Assembly (NCBI RefSeq): GCF_000518085.1
Contig: NZ_JACX01000009.1
Span: 1-64,000, forward strand
Origin: Bartonella grahamii ATCC 700132
Lineage (GTDB): Bacteria; Pseudomonadota; Alphaproteobacteria; Rhizobiales; Rhizobiaceae
Length of the DNA stretch: 64,000 bases
Direction of reading: 5' to 3'
Shown here: piece by piece, positions 1 to 10,699 of the stretch
Numbering within the stretch: position 1 is the first letter of the stretch
Layout: the number at the start of each line of letters is the position of its first letter
Position numbers and translations under genes: made by a program
Notes under the pieces: model-generated
What the model was told of the DNA's origin: nothing
Database searches by the model: none
Seen by the model: only the letters and a program-made list of their open reading frames with translations

Positions 1-12
1 AACAAGCATTAT

Positions 13-1188
13 TTATTCAATGATTTTAGAGACGATACCGGCACCAACAGTACGACCACCTTCACGAATAGCAAAACGAAGCTTCTCTTCCATCGCTATC
101 GGAACGATCAACGAAACATCCATGGCAACATTGTCGCCTGGCATAACCATTTCCGTTCCTTCTGGAAGCGTAACAATACCTGTAACATCCGTCGTACGGA
201 AGTAAAACTGAGGACGATAATTCGTGAAAAATGGTGTATGACGTCCACCTTCATCTTTTGTCAAAATGTAAGCTTCTGCTTTAAAACGTGTATGAGGCGT
301 AACAGATCCTGGCTTTGCCAATACTTGACCACGCTCAATCCCTTCACGGTCAACACCACGAAGCAGAGCTCCTATATTATCACCCGCTTGACCCTGATCT
401 AAAAGCTTGCGGAACATTTCAACGCCTGTAACCGTCGTCTTAGACGTTGGACGAATACCGATAATCTCGATTTCCTCTCCAACTTTAATAACACCACGCT
501 CAACACGACCCGTAACAACGGTTCCACGACCCGAAATCGAAAATACATCCTCTATCGGCATCAAAAATGGTTGATCAACAGGACGTTCAGGGGTTGGAAT
601 ATAATTATCAACTTCACTCATTAAAAGACGAACAGCATCTTCACCAATGCTTTTATCCTTATCCTCAAGAGCTGCCAACGCAGAACCTTTAACAATTGGT
701 ATATCATCGCCTGGAAAATCATATTTGGATAAAAGTTCCCGAACCTCAAGCTCTACAAGCTCCAAAAGTTCTGCATCATCAACCTGATCAACTTTATTAA
801 GAAAAACAACAATTGCTGGAACACCAACCTGACGCGCAAGCAAAATATGCTCACGTGTCTGAGGCATTGGACCATCAGCTGCTGAAACAACCAAAATAGC
901 ACCATCCATCTGTGCTGCCCCTGTGATCATGTTCTTCACATAATCAGCGTGTCCTGGACAATCAACGTGCGCATAGTGACGATTTTCCGTTTCATACTCA
1001 ACGTGCGCTGTAGAAATAGTAATTCCACGTGCGCGTTCCTCTGGGGCAGCATCAATTTGATCATAGGCTTTAAATTCACCAAAATATTTCGTAATCGCTG
1101 CTGTCAACGAGGTCTTCCCATGATCAACGTGACCAATCGTACCAATATTAACATGCGGTTTTGTTCGTTCAAACTTGCTCTTCGCCAT
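13..1188 (-). CDS. tuf: Elongation factor Tu
   Basis: EF-Tu is the GTPase that delivers aminoacyl-tRNA to the ribosomal A site in the cytosol. The 391-residue product has the family's usual length. The P-loop GHVDHGKT is at residues 19-26, the DCPGH switch II motif near 77-81 and NKVD near 132-135. Domains 2 and 3 are complete, and the protein ends in SKIIE. The gene lies just downstream of tRNA-Tyr and tRNA-Gly on the same strand, the arrangement of the tufB-type copy in many proteobacteria, so co-transcription with the tRNAs is likely. The fusA-linked copy, if there is one, is outside the window. Only 12 bases remain downstream, so its terminator cannot be seen. Confidence 0.98.
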   Translation of the reverse strand: MAKSKFERTKPHVNIGTIGHVDHGKTSLTAAITKYFGEFKAYDQIDAAPEERARGITISTAHVEYETENRHYAHVDCPGHADYVKNMITGAAQMDGAILVVSAADGPMPQTREHILLARQVGVPAIVVFLNKVDQVDDAELLELVELEVRELLSKYDFPGDDIPIVKGSALAALEDKDKSIGEDAVRLLMSEVDNYIPTPERPVDQPFLMPIEDVFSISGRGTVVTGRVERGVIKVGEEIEIIGIRPTSKTTVTGVEMFRKLLDQGQAGDNIGALLRGVDREGIERGQVLAKPGSVTPHTRFKAEAYILTKDEGGRHTPFFTNYRPQFYFRTTDVTGIVTLPEGTEMVMPGDNVAMDVSLIVPIAMEEKLRFAIREGGRTVGAGIVSKIIE

Positions 1189-1368
1189 CGCTATTAATCT
1201 CTTGTTTTATTCCCTATTTTTGTTAGCACCTAGGGACAGTTCTGCAAAACTCAATCTGACTAGGCTATAACCAGCTCAATCACCACAACTCTTAGACGGA
1301 AAACCCCACCCAATCTATAAATGGAATATCCTCCATCATACCTATTTGCCCAATCACCAACAACTATT

Positions 1369-1442
1369 TGGAGCGGGTAGCGGGAATCGAACCCGCATAT
1401 TCAGCTTGGAAGGCTGCTGCTCTACCATTGAGCTATACCCGC
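1369..1442 (-). tRNA. tRNA-Gly (TCC)
   Basis: A 74-nt cloverleaf with encoded CCA. The acceptor stem GCGGGTA pairs perfectly with TACCCGC. The T arm is GCGGG-TTCGATT-CCCGC and the anticodon loop is CTTCCAA, giving anticodon TCC. The outermost anticodon-stem pair looks mismatched (G-A). It lies between tRNA-Tyr and tuf on the same strand. Confidence 0.96.
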
Positions 1443-1474
1443 ATGAACTCACATACTAACTCTCCTTCGATGAA

Positions 1475-1558
1475 TGGTGGAGGGGGTTGGATTCGAACCA
1501 ACGTAGCATACGCAACGGATTTACAGTCCGCCCCCTTTAACCACTCGGGCACCCCTCC
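1475..1558 (-). tRNA. tRNA-Tyr (GTA)
   Basis: An 84-nt class II tRNA with a long variable arm and encoded CCA. The anticodon loop contains GTA (CTGTAAA). The acceptor stem GGAGGGG pairs with CCCCTCC, and the T loop reads TTCGAAT. It is the first gene of the tRNA-Tyr, tRNA-Gly, tuf unit. Confidence 0.96.
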
Positions 1559-1763
1559 ATTACACCGGTAAAGTCGCGCAATGAGACATTACGAAAACCA
1601 TCTTGAATACCCATTCAATTCAATCTGATTGCGAAGTGGTTATGACGATTACTATTGTATCTGTCAACAGAATAAATACAATTCTATACAAATTTCCTGC
1701 TCATAACTTTAAATCACAGATTTTTTCTCTCTATTTTTCTTATTAACACGCTATAAAGGAGTT

Positions 1764-2594
1764 ATGAAAGAAAAAACATCACAAAATTCTCATTATGCTC
1801 GTTTACGTCGCCGATATCGCGATACAAAAGGCTCTCCTTCTCGATCTTTTACACACCTAAAGAAGAAAGCTGCTTCTTTACAGCAAGGGATAATCCATCT
1901 TTATGGCATTCATTCTGTTCAGGCAGCTTTAGAAAACCCAAAAAGAATTTTAAAATGTCTTTACGTTACACAAAATGCCTTAAAACGATTAAATATATCC
2001 GAATCAGATTATCCTTGCTCTGTTACATTATGCACCCCAAAATATCTTGATTCGCTTGTTGGAAGTGAGGCTGTTCATCAAGGTATTGTTTTGGAAACTT
2101 TACCCCTCAAACCATGCAAGCTTTCGGAACTAACCAATACTGACCTGGTCATTGTCATGGATCAAATTACCGATCCGCATAATGTTGGCGCTATTATGCG
2201 CTCTGCAGTTGCATTGAAAGCTAAAGCGCTTATTACAACTTGCCGTCACTCTCCCCACGAAAGCGGTGTTCTTGCGAAAGCGGCATCTGGAGCTCTGGAA
2301 ATGATTCATTATATTACCGTACGAAACCTCGCTGAAGCTCTTCAAGAACTTCATCAAACAGGTTTTACAAGCTTTGGTCTCGATTCAGAAGGGGACAAAC
2401 CTCTAGAAACAGCATTAACAGGGAATAAAATTGCTCTTGTTTTAGGAGCAGAAGGTAAAGGTTTACGTAAAAAAACACGTGAAACCGTTTGCGCTTTAAC
2501 ACGCCTTGATATGCCTGGAAATATTAAATCATTAAATGTTTCAAATGCAGCAACAATAGCGCTTTATGTGGCACATAAATATCTTAGATTCTAG
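1764..2594 (+). CDS. rlmB: 23S rRNA 2'-O-methyltransferase RlmB (SpoU/TrmH family)
   Basis: A SPOUT methyltransferase expected to methylate the ribose of G2251 in 23S rRNA using S-adenosylmethionine. The 276-residue protein has a basic N-terminal extension, then the substrate-binding domain starting near residue 42 (LYGIHSVQAALENP). The SpoU catalytic domain carries the three usual motifs: DQITDPHNVGAIMRSA, LVLGAEGKGL, and the C-terminal SLNVSNAATIALY that forms the trefoil-knot SAM site. A good ribosome-binding site (AAGGAG) precedes the ATG. It is transcribed away from the tRNA-Tyr/tuf unit and converges on the rhomboid pseudogene with only 3 bp between the stop codons. Assignment to RlmB rather than another TrmH paralogue rests on length and domain layout. 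Confidence 0.9.
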   Translation: MKEKTSQNSHYARLRRRYRDTKGSPSRSFTHLKKKAASLQQGIIHLYGIHSVQAALENPKRILKCLYVTQNALKRLNISESDYPCSVTLCTPKYLDSLVGSEAVHQGIVLETLPLKPCKLSELTNTDLVIVMDQITDPHNVGAIMRSAVALKAKALITTCRHSPHESGVLAKAASGALEMIHYITVRNLAEALQELHQTGFTSFGLDSEGDKPLETALTGNKIALVLGAEGKGLRKKTRETVCALTRLDMPGNIKSLNVSNAATIALYVAHKYLRF

Positions 2595-2597
2595 TTT

Positions 2598-3316
2598 TTA
2601 ATTTTTTTGTGAAACATCAAAAAAACCAACCAACAAAAAACCCGCAAGAAACCCGCCAATATGAGCTTCCCATGCTATTGAGATGCCATTTTCTTCAAAC
2701 AAAATAGAAGAAATACCTATGATAAAATCAGCCATCAGCCATACACCCATATAAACAAGCATCCCCTTAGAGCACAGAGCTTTTTTAATGGACAATAAAG
2801 GTCCAAAAAGTTTTTCGTTCTGCGCATTGACAGCTAGATAACCACTAGAAAAACCGTAACGTGCAATAGCTCCCATCATTCCAGATACGGAACCTGACGC
2901 CCCAATAAGTGATATGGTACTTTCTTGATGAAATGTAAAATAAGTCAAAATAGAAATAACTGCCATTAACACCCAAAAAATTAAAAAACGTAAAGCACCA
3001 AAATGCCTTGCTAAAGGAGAGCCAAAAACCAAACCATATTAAGAGCAACATGTTTAAAACTACTATGCATAAATGAATAACTCACCATGGTATAACAGAG
3101 TGCTACAGGATCCCTCTTAAACAATGCTGGTATAAATGAAAAAAATTCAAGACTTTCAACATAAACCTTATGAGAAAAAAAATACTGAGAAATGCAATAA
3201 AGACAAAAACAAAATGCTATCAAAACAACTATAATAAATGGAACATTCAACAAGGGTTCTTTAGGTTGTTTCGGTAATCGAGAAACATCATTATGTTGGT
3301 GACTAGAAACTTTCAT
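2598..3316 (-). pseudogene. Rhomboid-family intramembrane serine protease, frameshifted
   Basis: Two overlapping reading frames together make one rhomboid protease of about 240 residues. The N-terminal part (to 3011) has a first membrane segment near residues 27-47 and ends in the conserved stretch FKHVALNMVWF before running to a stop. The next frame continues exactly where expected with VFGSPLARHFGALRFLIFW. It carries the catalytic serine motif GASGSVSGMMGA and the catalytic histidine in WEAHIGGFLAG. The frames meet near 3020-3032 and differ by one base, beside a TGGTTTTTGG stretch, so a single deletion explains the break. All catalytic residues lie in the downstream fragment. A sequencing error or ribosomal frameshifting could also account for it. 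Confidence 0.85.
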
Positions 3317-4210
3317 TTTATAAAATCTCGTATTCTTTAGAGAATGGGTTATTCTTTATACAAAATAAATATACCACTCCCAGTGATGCAGAATCTTTTC
3401 AACGCCTCTTCGAAGCCCCTTTTTAAATTTTCAATAGCTCTACATGAAAACACGTGTATTTTATACAAAAGATTTTAAAAAGCATGGATATCAAGAATAT
3501 GATTTACAAACTTAGCGGTATCCTGCTTATTAAAATGTGAAGTTATTATGTAATATACAAGAACTTACGAATAGACAAACTCACTTATGAGGTGGTGTAT
3601 AATAAAAATATATAAACATTGTTTTTTTACTAGAAATATATTGATCACTGCATTTTTTAACCAATCTATACTTCGATTGAGAAACTTTAAATAATCTTAA
3701 GTCTCAATTTTTCCATTAATATAGCTTGAATATAGCTTGTATTGCTTCTACTCTTTGAAAGAAAAACGACATCTCTATGAGAAAACTACCAACACAGCGT
3801 TCTCTAGATATACTAATTGCTATTTCATGATGAATTACTCACTCGATAGTCTGTTTCCCTCATAAATGCAAAAGCTTCAGTTCATCTCTTTAACAAATAT
3901 CAACAAGCCTTTCATTTCAACCTCTAACAAATATAATTGAAGAACTGTCTCTTATGAAACACTGCAAAATATGTTGATTTTAATGATGCATCTTTGAATT
4001 TAAACAGTTCATGAAGTAAATTTTTATTCCTTATCTTAGAGAATCTTATCTGCACATCCGCCACTTGTAATGCGCAAGAGAATAATTCAGATTAATTCAA
4101 TATAGAAAAATTTTAAATGAGGCAATCATAGGAAATTGAACCTCTTATTAAGTTGTAAAATGATAAAGGACCATTATAAATCAATGTATTATAAATAGAT
4201 AACACACTAA
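3317..4210. other. 894-bp AT-rich gap without a gene
   Basis: I see no convincing coding region or structural RNA between the rhomboid remnant and the DUF2155 gene. The only recognisable element is a reverse-oriented copy of the dispersed intergenic repeat near its left-hand flank of the DUF2155 gene (about 3975-4105). Confidence 0.6.
3975..4105 (-). repeat. Dispersed intergenic repeat, copy 1 (reverse orientation)
   Basis: On the minus strand this reads TTGAATTAATCTGAATTATT, then CTCTTGCGCATTACAAG, GTGCAGATAAGATT, GGAATAAAAATTTAC and TTCATGAACTGT. Each block matches, in order, blocks of the other seven copies (consensus GAATTAATCAAAA, CTTG-N7-CAAG, GTAGATAAAA, GAGTAAAAATGC, CTTATGAACTG). 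Boundaries are approximate. Confidence 0.7.
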
Positions 4211-4639
4211 TCATTGAAGAGGAAGATCTTGAGAATTCTGCTTGCAATCCTTTAACCACACATCATAAATAGGATGCTCAACAGCGTTCAAACCAGGACT
4301 ATCTGCAAACATCCATCCTGTAAAAATACGCCGTACTTTTTTATCTAATGTCACTTCATTGACTTCAACAAAACCAGTTGTACGCGTTGGTTCATCTTTA
4401 GAGCTCGTATAACACGCACGTGGCGTCACCTGTAATGCACCGTACTGATAAATTTTACCAAGAGTAACTTCAAAACGTGTGGTCCGCCCCGTGATTTTGT
4501 CAAGACCTGCAAAAACAGCAATTCCATTGCTAATACGCTCAGCCCGCACTCCACTATTTAAAGATAAAAATACTAAAACTCCCATTAAAAAAATATATAT
4601 AAAATGCTTCACCCCTAACAATAAAAAAAATCTCATCAT
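4211..4639 (-). CDS. DUF2155 domain-containing exported protein
   Basis: A 142-residue protein with an N-terminal hydrophobic segment (about residues 11-31) ending in a plausible signal-peptidase site near GVRAE. The mature domain includes RISNGIAVFAGLDKITGR, YGALQVTPRACYTS and FTGWMFADSPGLNAVEHP, which I recognise as the alphaproteobacterial DUF2155 family. Its biochemical function is unknown. In relatives it sits next to the NDUFA12-like gene, as here, 85 bp downstream of that gene on the same strand, so the two probably form a unit. Two cysteines (in RACY and LKDCK) could form a periplasmic disulfide. An alternative start at Met2 cannot be excluded. Confidence 0.85.
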   Translation of the reverse strand: MMRFFLLLGVKHFIYIFLMGVLVFLSLNSGVRAERISNGIAVFAGLDKITGRTTRFEVTLGKIYQYGALQVTPRACYTSSKDEPTRTTGFVEVNEVTLDKKVRRIFTGWMFADSPGLNAVEHPIYDVWLKDCKQNSQDLPLQ

Positions 4640-4724
4640 ATCAAAATCAATCGCATCTTAAAAATAATTCTTTTCATAACTTAGAGTCCAATAAGACAAA
4701 AATACACGCGCACACTAAAATCTT

Positions 4725-5123
4725 TTATTTTTTAGGTGACCACGCATCATAATCTTCATGCACACAAGAACGCTCTCCATTGGAGGTGATAGCCCCCTTT
4801 GGTCGATAGTCCTCACTTGTTCCTGTCATATTTGCAACATGAGGCTTTTCCCATTCATAAGGATGATAATCCTCCTGTGTTGGTGGGCACTCACAGCGAT
4901 GATGAATCCAGCCGTGCCAACCTGGTGGAATAGTAGAGGCCTCAGAATAGTCTTTATAAATAACCCAACGGTGCGGATAACCATCCTTATGAAGTCCCCC
5001 TTCATAATATATATTTCCAAATTGATCTTCCCCTATCCGCTTACCTTTGCGCCATGTGAAAAAACGCGTACCAATGGTATTGCCATTCCACCATGTGAAG
5101 ATTTGCTTAAAAAAACGAGCCAT
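4725..5123 (-). CDS. NADH:ubiquinone oxidoreductase accessory subunit, NDUFA12/B17.2 family
   Basis: A 132-residue homologue of the mitochondrial complex I supernumerary subunit NDUFA12 (B17.2), which occurs in alphaproteobacterial complex I. The N-terminus (WWNGNTIGTRFFTWRKGKRIGEDQFGNIYYE) and the block RWVIYKDYSEASTIPPGWHGWIHH are characteristic of the family. The tail (PKGAITSNGERSCVHEDYDAWSP) is also typical. It should bind the peripheral arm of complex I at the inner membrane. No nuo genes lie in this window, so the subunit is encoded away from the core operon, as is usual. It precedes the DUF2155 gene on the same strand. Confidence 0.93.
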   Translation of the reverse strand: MARFFKQIFTWWNGNTIGTRFFTWRKGKRIGEDQFGNIYYEGGLHKDGYPHRWVIYKDYSEASTIPPGWHGWIHHRCECPPTQEDYHPYEWEKPHVANMTGTSEDYRPKGAITSNGERSCVHEDYDAWSPKK

Positions 5124-5304
5124 CTGCTATTCCATTCATTTAGTGCGCTCATGAAATTAATCGTTGGAATAAAACTGTTAACGATTGAAATTACCGAAAA
5201 ATTTACTAGTAAATTCAGCTACAATTCCAATTGATAGGATAACGTGCTATCCCTTAATTTCAGGAAGATATCATATGTATGGCTTCTTCTCCACCCCATA
5301 AAAT

Positions 5305-6810
5305 TTAATCTATGCCAAGTTTTATCTTAACCAATTCATTAACAGCTTGAGGGTTTGCCTTACCACCTGTTGCTTTCATTACCTGTCCAACAAACCAACC
5401 AGCTAAAGCGGGTTTCTGTTTTGCTTGCGCAACTTTATCAGAATTATTAGCAATGATTTCATCAACGGCTCTTTCAATTGCCTTTGTATCTGTCACCTGC
5501 TTCATATTTCGCTCTTCTACAATTTGGCGTGCATCTCCCCCCTCATTCCAAATAATCTCAAAAAGATCTTTGGCAATTTTTCCAGAAATAACTCCTTCTT
5601 TTATGAGATCAATAATGCTTCCCAATTGATTTGGCGATACCGGTGATTCTTCAATCTCACGATTATCTTTATTTAAAGCCCCTAAAAGGTCATTAATCAC
5701 CCAATTGGCAACTATTTTTCCATCACGCCCACGCGCTACTTCTTCAAAATAATCAGCAATAGCCTTTTCTGTCACAAGAATGGAAGCATCATACACAGTC
5801 AATCCCATTTCCTTAACAAAACGTGCTTTTATAGCGTCAGGCAATTCTGGTAAGTCTGCTGCCAAAGCATCCACAAATGCTTGATCAAATTCTAATGGTA
5901 AAAGATCAGGATCAGGAAAATAACGATAGTCATGTGCTTCTTCTTTTGAGCGCATAGAACGCGTTTCACCTTTAGCCGCATCAAAAAGCCGAGTCTCTTG
6001 ATCTATGACTCCTCCCTCTTCTAAAATTGCGATCTGACGACGCGCTTCATACTCAATGGCTTGACCAATAAAGCGAATAGAATTAACGTTTTTAATTTCA
6101 CAGCGCGTTCCAAAATTTTCACCAGGACGACGAACAGATACATTAACATCTGCACGCATAGAACCTTCATCCATATTGCCATCGCAAGTGCCCAAATAAC
6201 GAACAATCGTACGCAATTTTGTCATATAGGCTTTGGCTTCATCTGATGAGCGCATATCCGGTTTGGAAACAATTTCCATAAGAGCAACACCAGAACGATT
6301 AAGATCAACAAAAGACATTGTTGGATGCTGATCATGCATCGATTTTCCTGCATCTTGTTCAAGGTGTAATCTTTCAATCCCGACTTCAATATCTTCAAAT
6401 TGGCCATTCGAATCTGGACCAACAGATATGGTAATCTTTCCCTCTCCCACAATGGGATAGCGAAATTGAGAAATTTGATACCCCTGCGGTAAATCTGGAT
6501 AAAAATAATTTTTGCGATCAAAAACAGATTTTAAATTAATATGCGCCTCTAATCCTAACCCCGTTCGAACCGCTTGACGGACACATTCTTGATTAAGAAC
6601 AGGCAACATACCTGGCATGGCTGCATCAATGAGTGATACATGATTGTTCGGCTCTGCACCAAATTTGGTTGATGCTCCTGAAAAAAGTTTCGAATTTGAT
6701 ATGATTTGCGCATGAACTTCCATGCCAATGATGACTTCCCAATCACCTGTAACTCCAGAAATAAAACGCTTAGAATCAGGAGTACGCGTATCAATGATGC
6801 TCATTGCCAA
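5305..6810 (-). CDS. gatB: Aspartyl/glutamyl-tRNA(Asn/Gln) amidotransferase subunit B
   Basis: GatB is the kinase/tRNA-binding subunit of the GatCAB amidotransferase. The complex converts Glu-tRNA(Gln), and sometimes Asp-tRNA(Asn), to the amidated form. The 501-residue length is normal. Visible landmarks are [13 protein letters not shown] near residues 23-35, [17 protein letters not shown] near 104-120, and the cradle motif [12 protein letters not shown] near 216-227. The C-terminal YqeY-like tRNA-binding domain ends in [17 protein letters not shown]. gatC and gatA are not adjacent. The gene stands alone, with about 180 bp before the NDUFA12 gene. Confidence 0.97.
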   Translation of the reverse strand: MAMSIIDTRTPDSKRFISGVTGDWEVIIGMEVHAQIISNSKLFSGASTKFGAEPNNHVSLIDAAMPGMLPVLNQECVRQAVRTGLGLEAHINLKSVFDRKNYFYPDLPQGYQISQFRYPIVGEGKITISVGPDSNGQFEDIEVGIERLHLEQDAGKSMHDQHPTMSFVDLNRSGVALMEIVSKPDMRSSDEAKAYMTKLRTIVRYLGTCDGNMDEGSMRADVNVSVRRPGENFGTRCEIKNVNSIRFIGQAIEYEARRQIAILEEGGVIDQETRLFDAAKGETRSMRSKEEAHDYRYFPDPDLLPLEFDQAFVDALAADLPELPDAIKARFVKEMGLTVYDASILVTEKAIADYFEEVARGRDGKIVANWVINDLLGALNKDNREIEESPVSPNQLGSIIDLIKEGVISGKIAKDLFEIIWNEGGDARQIVEERNMKQVTDTKAIERAVDEIIANNSDKVAQAKQKPALAGWFVGQVMKATGGKANPQAVNELVKIKLGID

Positions 6811-6890
6811 TCCACTACCAATATTTTAAAATATACTCATGGCTTATCTAAAACCATTCTCTCAGTGCAATCTTAGGATATAAATCTTAC

Positions 6891-6917
6891 AAAAAGCCCG
6901 ATTCTATCGGGCTTTTT
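6891..6917 (-). terminator. Rho-independent terminator downstream of tig
   Basis: A perfect 12-bp stem (AAAAAGCCCGAT / ATCGGGCTTTTT) with a TCT loop. It ends 16 bp past the tig stop codon, with the T-run on the minus-strand transcript. The symmetric A/T flanks could also let it act in the other direction. Confidence 0.92.
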
Positions 6918-6932
6918 CTGTTTGCATAAATA

Positions 6933-8360
6933 CTAAGCTTTTTTAGGAGCTTTTTTCTTAGCTGATGTTTTCTCTGTAGACGTTTCTTTCACTGCAGACT
7001 TTTTCTTTGCCGGCTTTTCTTCAGGGATATCTGATTCGTCATATTCTTTCATCAACTCTTCAACCGTCACTTCCTTATCTGTGACTTTTATCTGTGCTAA
7101 TAAATGATCAATGACCTTTTCTTCAAAAATCGGAGCACGTAGATTTTCAACAGCTTCCGGAGTCCTGCGGAAAAAATCCATAATCTCTTTCTCTTGTCCA
7201 GGATACTGGCGAACCTGATCAAAAACGGCTGCTTTTAGCTCATCCTCACTAACTTTAACACCAACCTTCATTCCAATTTCAGAAAGCACCAAACCAAGAC
7301 GAACACGACGTTGTGCAAGGACACGATATTCCTCCCGTGCCTTTTCTTCTGTAATACCTTCATCTTCAAAACTGCGCCCAGCCTTTTTCAAATCATCATT
7401 AACCTGAGCCCATATATTGTTAAACTCAATCTCTAAAAGTTCCTCAGGAATCTCAAAATTATAATCAGCATCTAAAGCATCAAGAATTTGACGCTTAACT
7501 TTTTGACGTGTCACTGAACCGTATTGGCTTTCAATCTGCCCACGAACGACCTCACGTAAGCGATCTAGAGACTCTAAACCAACTTTTTGTGCTGCTTCAT
7601 CATCAATTTTTAATTCATCTGGTTTAAAGACAGCTTTGACAGTAATGTCAAACTCTGCTTCCCGTCCGGACAAATGTGCTGCACTGTAATTATCAGGAAA
7701 TTTAACAAAAATCGTTTTTGCATCCCCAGCTTTCACACCAACCAATTGCTCTTCAAAACCAGGAATAAATTGTTTTGACCCAAGAATCAGTTGTGCATCA
7801 CTATCTTCCCCACCTTCAAATGGAGCGCCTTCAAGCTTACCTTGATAATCTATGCTAATACGATCACCTTCTTCAGAAGCCCCCTCTTTTAGGGAATAAT
7901 TACGCGTAGAAGAAAGGACGCGATTGATTTGATCATCAATATCCTGTTCAGGAATAGTTGCAATTTCACGGATAACCTTAATATGTTCAAAATCTTTAAT
8001 TTCAATTTTTGGTAAAACTTCATACTTTAAACTAAAAGTAAAATCAGCTTTGCCATCTAGAATTTTTTCATCTTCATCTATATCAATTTTCGGCTGCATC
8101 GCTGCACGTTCATTGCGATCTGCTAAAATAGACCGAGGTGCATCACTGAGTATCTCATTGAGAATCTCCGCCATAAAGGATTTACCATACATTTTTCGCA
8201 AATGCCCACTAGGCACTTTACCGGGACGAAAACCATTAAGCTTGATTTTTCCCTTGGTATCATCCAATCTTTCATTCAGCTTTTCTTCTAAATCTTTCGC
8301 TGGAACCACGATCTTAATTTCGCGCTTCAGTCCTTCATTAAGCGTCTCGGTAACCTGCAT
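6933..8360 (-). CDS. tig: Trigger factor (ribosome-associated chaperone / peptidyl-prolyl isomerase)
   Basis: Trigger factor binds the ribosome exit tunnel and shields nascent chains. The 475-residue product has an N-terminal ribosome-binding domain with the signature loop GFRPGKVP near residues 44-51. An FKBP-type isomerase domain follows at about 155-245 ([30 protein letters not shown]), then the long helical C-terminal chaperone domain. The tail is a Lys/Ala-rich low-complexity stretch (about 448-475), common in alphaproteobacterial Tig. A strong terminator follows, and tRNA-Leu lies upstream on the same strand. The clp/lon genes that often sit close to tig are about 3-8 kb away here. Confidence 0.97.
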   Translation of the reverse strand: MQVTETLNEGLKREIKIVVPAKDLEEKLNERLDDTKGKIKLNGFRPGKVPSGHLRKMYGKSFMAEILNEILSDAPRSILADRNERAAMQPKIDIDEDEKILDGKADFTFSLKYEVLPKIEIKDFEHIKVIREIATIPEQDIDDQINRVLSSTRNYSLKEGASEEGDRISIDYQGKLEGAPFEGGEDSDAQLILGSKQFIPGFEEQLVGVKAGDAKTIFVKFPDNYSAAHLSGREAEFDITVKAVFKPDELKIDDEAAQKVGLESLDRLREVVRGQIESQYGSVTRQKVKRQILDALDADYNFEIPEELLEIEFNNIWAQVNDDLKKAGRSFEDEGITEEKAREEYRVLAQRRVRLGLVLSEIGMKVGVKVSEDELKAAVFDQVRQYPGQEKEIMDFFRRTPEAVENLRAPIFEEKVIDHLLAQIKVTDKEVTVEELMKEYDESDIPEEKPAKKKSAVKETSTEKTSAKKKAPKKA

Positions 8361-8418
8361 TAAACACCTTCATTTTCCTAAGGAGAGGGATAAACCCACT
8401 CTAATAATCATTACATTC

Positions 8419-8435
8419 TAACACTTCGAGTGTTA
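8419..8435 (-). terminator. Small hairpin between tRNA-Leu and tig, possible tRNA terminator
   Basis: A 7-bp perfect inverted repeat, TAACACT-TCG-AGTGTTA, lies about 60 bp past the tRNA-Leu 3' end. No clear T-run follows, so its role as a terminator is only a possibility. Confidence 0.35.
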
Positions 8436-8495
8436 CATTTACCATGAAGCGGAATTTCAGACACGTAGAAATCCGTAGCACTTAAGGGATTGCTT

Positions 8496-8578
8496 TGGTG
8501 CGGATGGAGGGACTCGAACCCCCACGGTCTCCCGCCAGAACCTAAATCTGGTGCGTCTACCAATTTCGCCACATCCGC
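8496..8578 (-). tRNA. tRNA-Leu (TAG)
   Basis: An 83-nt class II tRNA with encoded CCA. The acceptor stem GCGGATG pairs with CATCCGC. The anticodon stem CCAGA/TCTGG encloses TTTAGGT, giving anticodon TAG. The long variable arm is CGGGAGACCG-like, and the T arm contains GTTCGAG. It lies upstream of tig on the same strand. Confidence 0.95.
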
Positions 8579-8712
8579 TCAAACTTACAAGCTAATAACC
8601 TTATACAAGCGGCGTCTCTATACCATTAATTACGGGAAAAAAGCAAACAAATATATTAAAAAAAACAAAATCTATGCTTTTCATACATAACTGCTTACGC
8701 TAAAAGTCAATT

Positions 8713-10125
8713 ATGTTAAAGACATTCGATATCCCAATTCATATCATCGGTGGCGGTCTTGCGGGGTGTGAAGCAAGCTGGCAAATCGCTCAATCAGGAA
8801 TTCCTGTTGTTTTGCATGAAATGCGACCCGAAAAAAAATCAGATGCCCATAAAACCGATAATTTGGCAGAACTAGTTTGTTCAAATTCATTTCGTTGCGA
8901 TGATTCATTAACAAATGCCGTAGGGCTTTTACATGCTGAAATGCGATTAGCGAAATCGTTAATTATGAAAGCTGCTGATGCCAACAAAGTTCCCGCAGGT
9001 AGTGCCCTTGCTGTTGACCGTGATGGATTTTCAAAAACCGTTACGACAGCAATCGAAAACCATCCTCTTATAACAATCAAACGTGAAGAAGTTCAAGAAA
9101 TTCCTAAAGCTTGGAAACATGTTGTCATTGCAACGGGTCCCCTTACATCACCTGCACTTGCTCAAGAATTACAAGCAATAACCGGTATAAAAGCTCTTTC
9201 TTTTTTTGATGCGATTGCACCTATTATCCATACCAATAGTATTGATATCAACATTTGTTGGTATCAGTCTCGCTATGATAAAATTGGTCCTGAGGGAACA
9301 GGAAAAGATTATCTTAATTGTCCCCTCAACAAAGAACAATATAAAACATTCGTTGAAGCATTAAAAAATGCTGAAAAAACAGAGTTTCGTGACTTTGAAA
9401 AAACGCCCTATTTTGATGGATGCCTCCCCATTGAAATTATGGCTGAGCGCGGACTTGAAACGTTAAGACACGGTCCTATGAAACCTATGGGCTTAACCAA
9501 TGCCCATAACCCTACAGTTAAACCCTATGCTGTCGTTCAATTACGCCAAGATAATAAACTTGGAACGCTTTACAATATGGTCGGCTTTCAAACAAAACTG
9601 AAATATGGTGAACAAATTCGCATTTTTAGAATGATTCCCGGTCTTGAAAAAGCAGAGTTTGCGCGTCTTGGTGGTCTTCACCGCAATACCTACCTCAACT
9701 CGCCAATTATTCTTGATCAAACCCTTCGTTTAAAACAAAAAAAACAACTACGCTTTGCAGGGCAAATTACCGGATGTGAAGGTTATGTAGAATCAGCGGC
9801 AATAGGGCTTCTTGCTGGACATTTTGCTGCTGCCGAATATCATCATATTTCCCCTTGCCTACCCCCACAAACGACAGCATTCGGAGCCCTTTTGAATCAT
9901 ATTACGGGGGGACACATCATAGATGAAAAAGCAGAAACACAGTCCTTTCAGCCAATGAATATCAATTTCGGACTCTTTCCCCCTATTGCTTCTATTAGAC
10001 ATTCAGGAAAACGCTTAGCAAGTAAAGAAAAAAAATTAGTAAAAAAACAAGCCATCACAGCGAGAGCTCTCAATGATTGTATTCAGTGGTTAGCAGATAA
10101 AGAATCAAAGAGTTCCTGTTTATAA
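8713..10125 (+). CDS. trmFO: Methylenetetrahydrofolate-tRNA-(uracil-5-)-methyltransferase TrmFO
   Basis: TrmFO is the FAD- and folate-dependent enzyme that makes 5-methyluridine at position 54 of tRNA. The 470-residue protein opens with the dinucleotide-binding motif [17 protein letters not shown] (about residues 10-26), followed by LHEMRP. It has the family blocks [44 protein letters not shown], and [13 protein letters not shown] near the C-terminus. The cysteines in LVCSNSF and GCLP match those conserved in the family. It is transcribed divergently from tRNA-Leu/tig and converges on hupB across a gap of about 1.1 kb. Confidence 0.96.
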   Translation: MLKTFDIPIHIIGGGLAGCEASWQIAQSGIPVVLHEMRPEKKSDAHKTDNLAELVCSNSFRCDDSLTNAVGLLHAEMRLAKSLIMKAADANKVPAGSALAVDRDGFSKTVTTAIENHPLITIKREEVQEIPKAWKHVVIATGPLTSPALAQELQAITGIKALSFFDAIAPIIHTNSIDINICWYQSRYDKIGPEGTGKDYLNCPLNKEQYKTFVEALKNAEKTEFRDFEKTPYFDGCLPIEIMAERGLETLRHGPMKPMGLTNAHNPTVKPYAVVQLRQDNKLGTLYNMVGFQTKLKYGEQIRIFRMIPGLEKAEFARLGGLHRNTYLNSPIILDQTLRLKQKKQLRFAGQITGCEGYVESAAIGLLAGHFAAAEYHHISPCLPPQTTAFGALLNHITGGHIIDEKAETQSFQPMNINFGLFPPIASIRHSGKRLASKEKKLVKKQAITARALNDCIQWLADKESKSSCL

Positions 10126-10539
10126 AAAATACACAATTCGCCTCTCATCTACTGAATAGATCTTTATGACTCTCGTGAAAAAATCATTCTAAAGCCTTTT
10201 AAAGACTGTCTCCCCCAATCAATAAATACTACTCTACGTTTCATCATTTATTTAATTATGTAGGTGCTTGTAAAATAACTTTTGGCTATAAAAAACCTTT
10301 ACCGCTATCAACAATTTAATATGATTTAATGACTAAAAATAAAATAATTATATCAATATATTATGAATAATAAAAAATTAAATAGATGGAAAATAAACAA
10401 GCAATACTGTATTATCTCTATTAATATTTTTTATATTACGTAATATACATTATTTTATAAGAGTAATTTTTCTGTTTTTTAACTTCCTTCATCAAAATTT
10501 TTGATATTCTCTCACTTTAACTCTTGTGTGATGAAGAAA

Positions 10540-10690
10540 AAACGCTCTCTTGCATATCACAAGTGAAATAGGGATATGGAAAAAATATTTGTAGGATAGA
10601 GCTGGATCTATCTCTTCCCTCTCAAATGCCAAGAAAAATCACAATATTGAAAGTGAAATCTGAATATCATAAGATTCTTTCATTTCAGAA
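10540..10690 (+). repeat. Dispersed intergenic repeat, copy 2
   Basis: Contains CTCTTGCATATCACAAGTG, TTTGTAGGATAGAGC, CCCTCTCAAATGCCAAG and AATATTGAAAGTGAAA. These match in order the CTTG-N7-CAAG core, the TCTCAAGTGCCAAGAG block and the GGAACACTGAAAGCTGA block of the other copies. It is followed directly by copy 3 in the same orientation. Confidence 0.65.
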
Positions 10691-10699
10691 TCTCTTATA

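Noticed and set aside
3011-3035. Programmed -1 frameshift for the rhomboid gene
   Set aside because: The junction lacks a good X-XXY-YYZ slippery heptamer and I see no downstream stimulatory structure; a simple deletion is more likely.
4758-5234. 158-codon plus-strand ORF
   Set aside because: It overlaps the NDUFA12 gene on the opposite strand, which has clear family motifs. The plus-strand translation has no recognisable domain.
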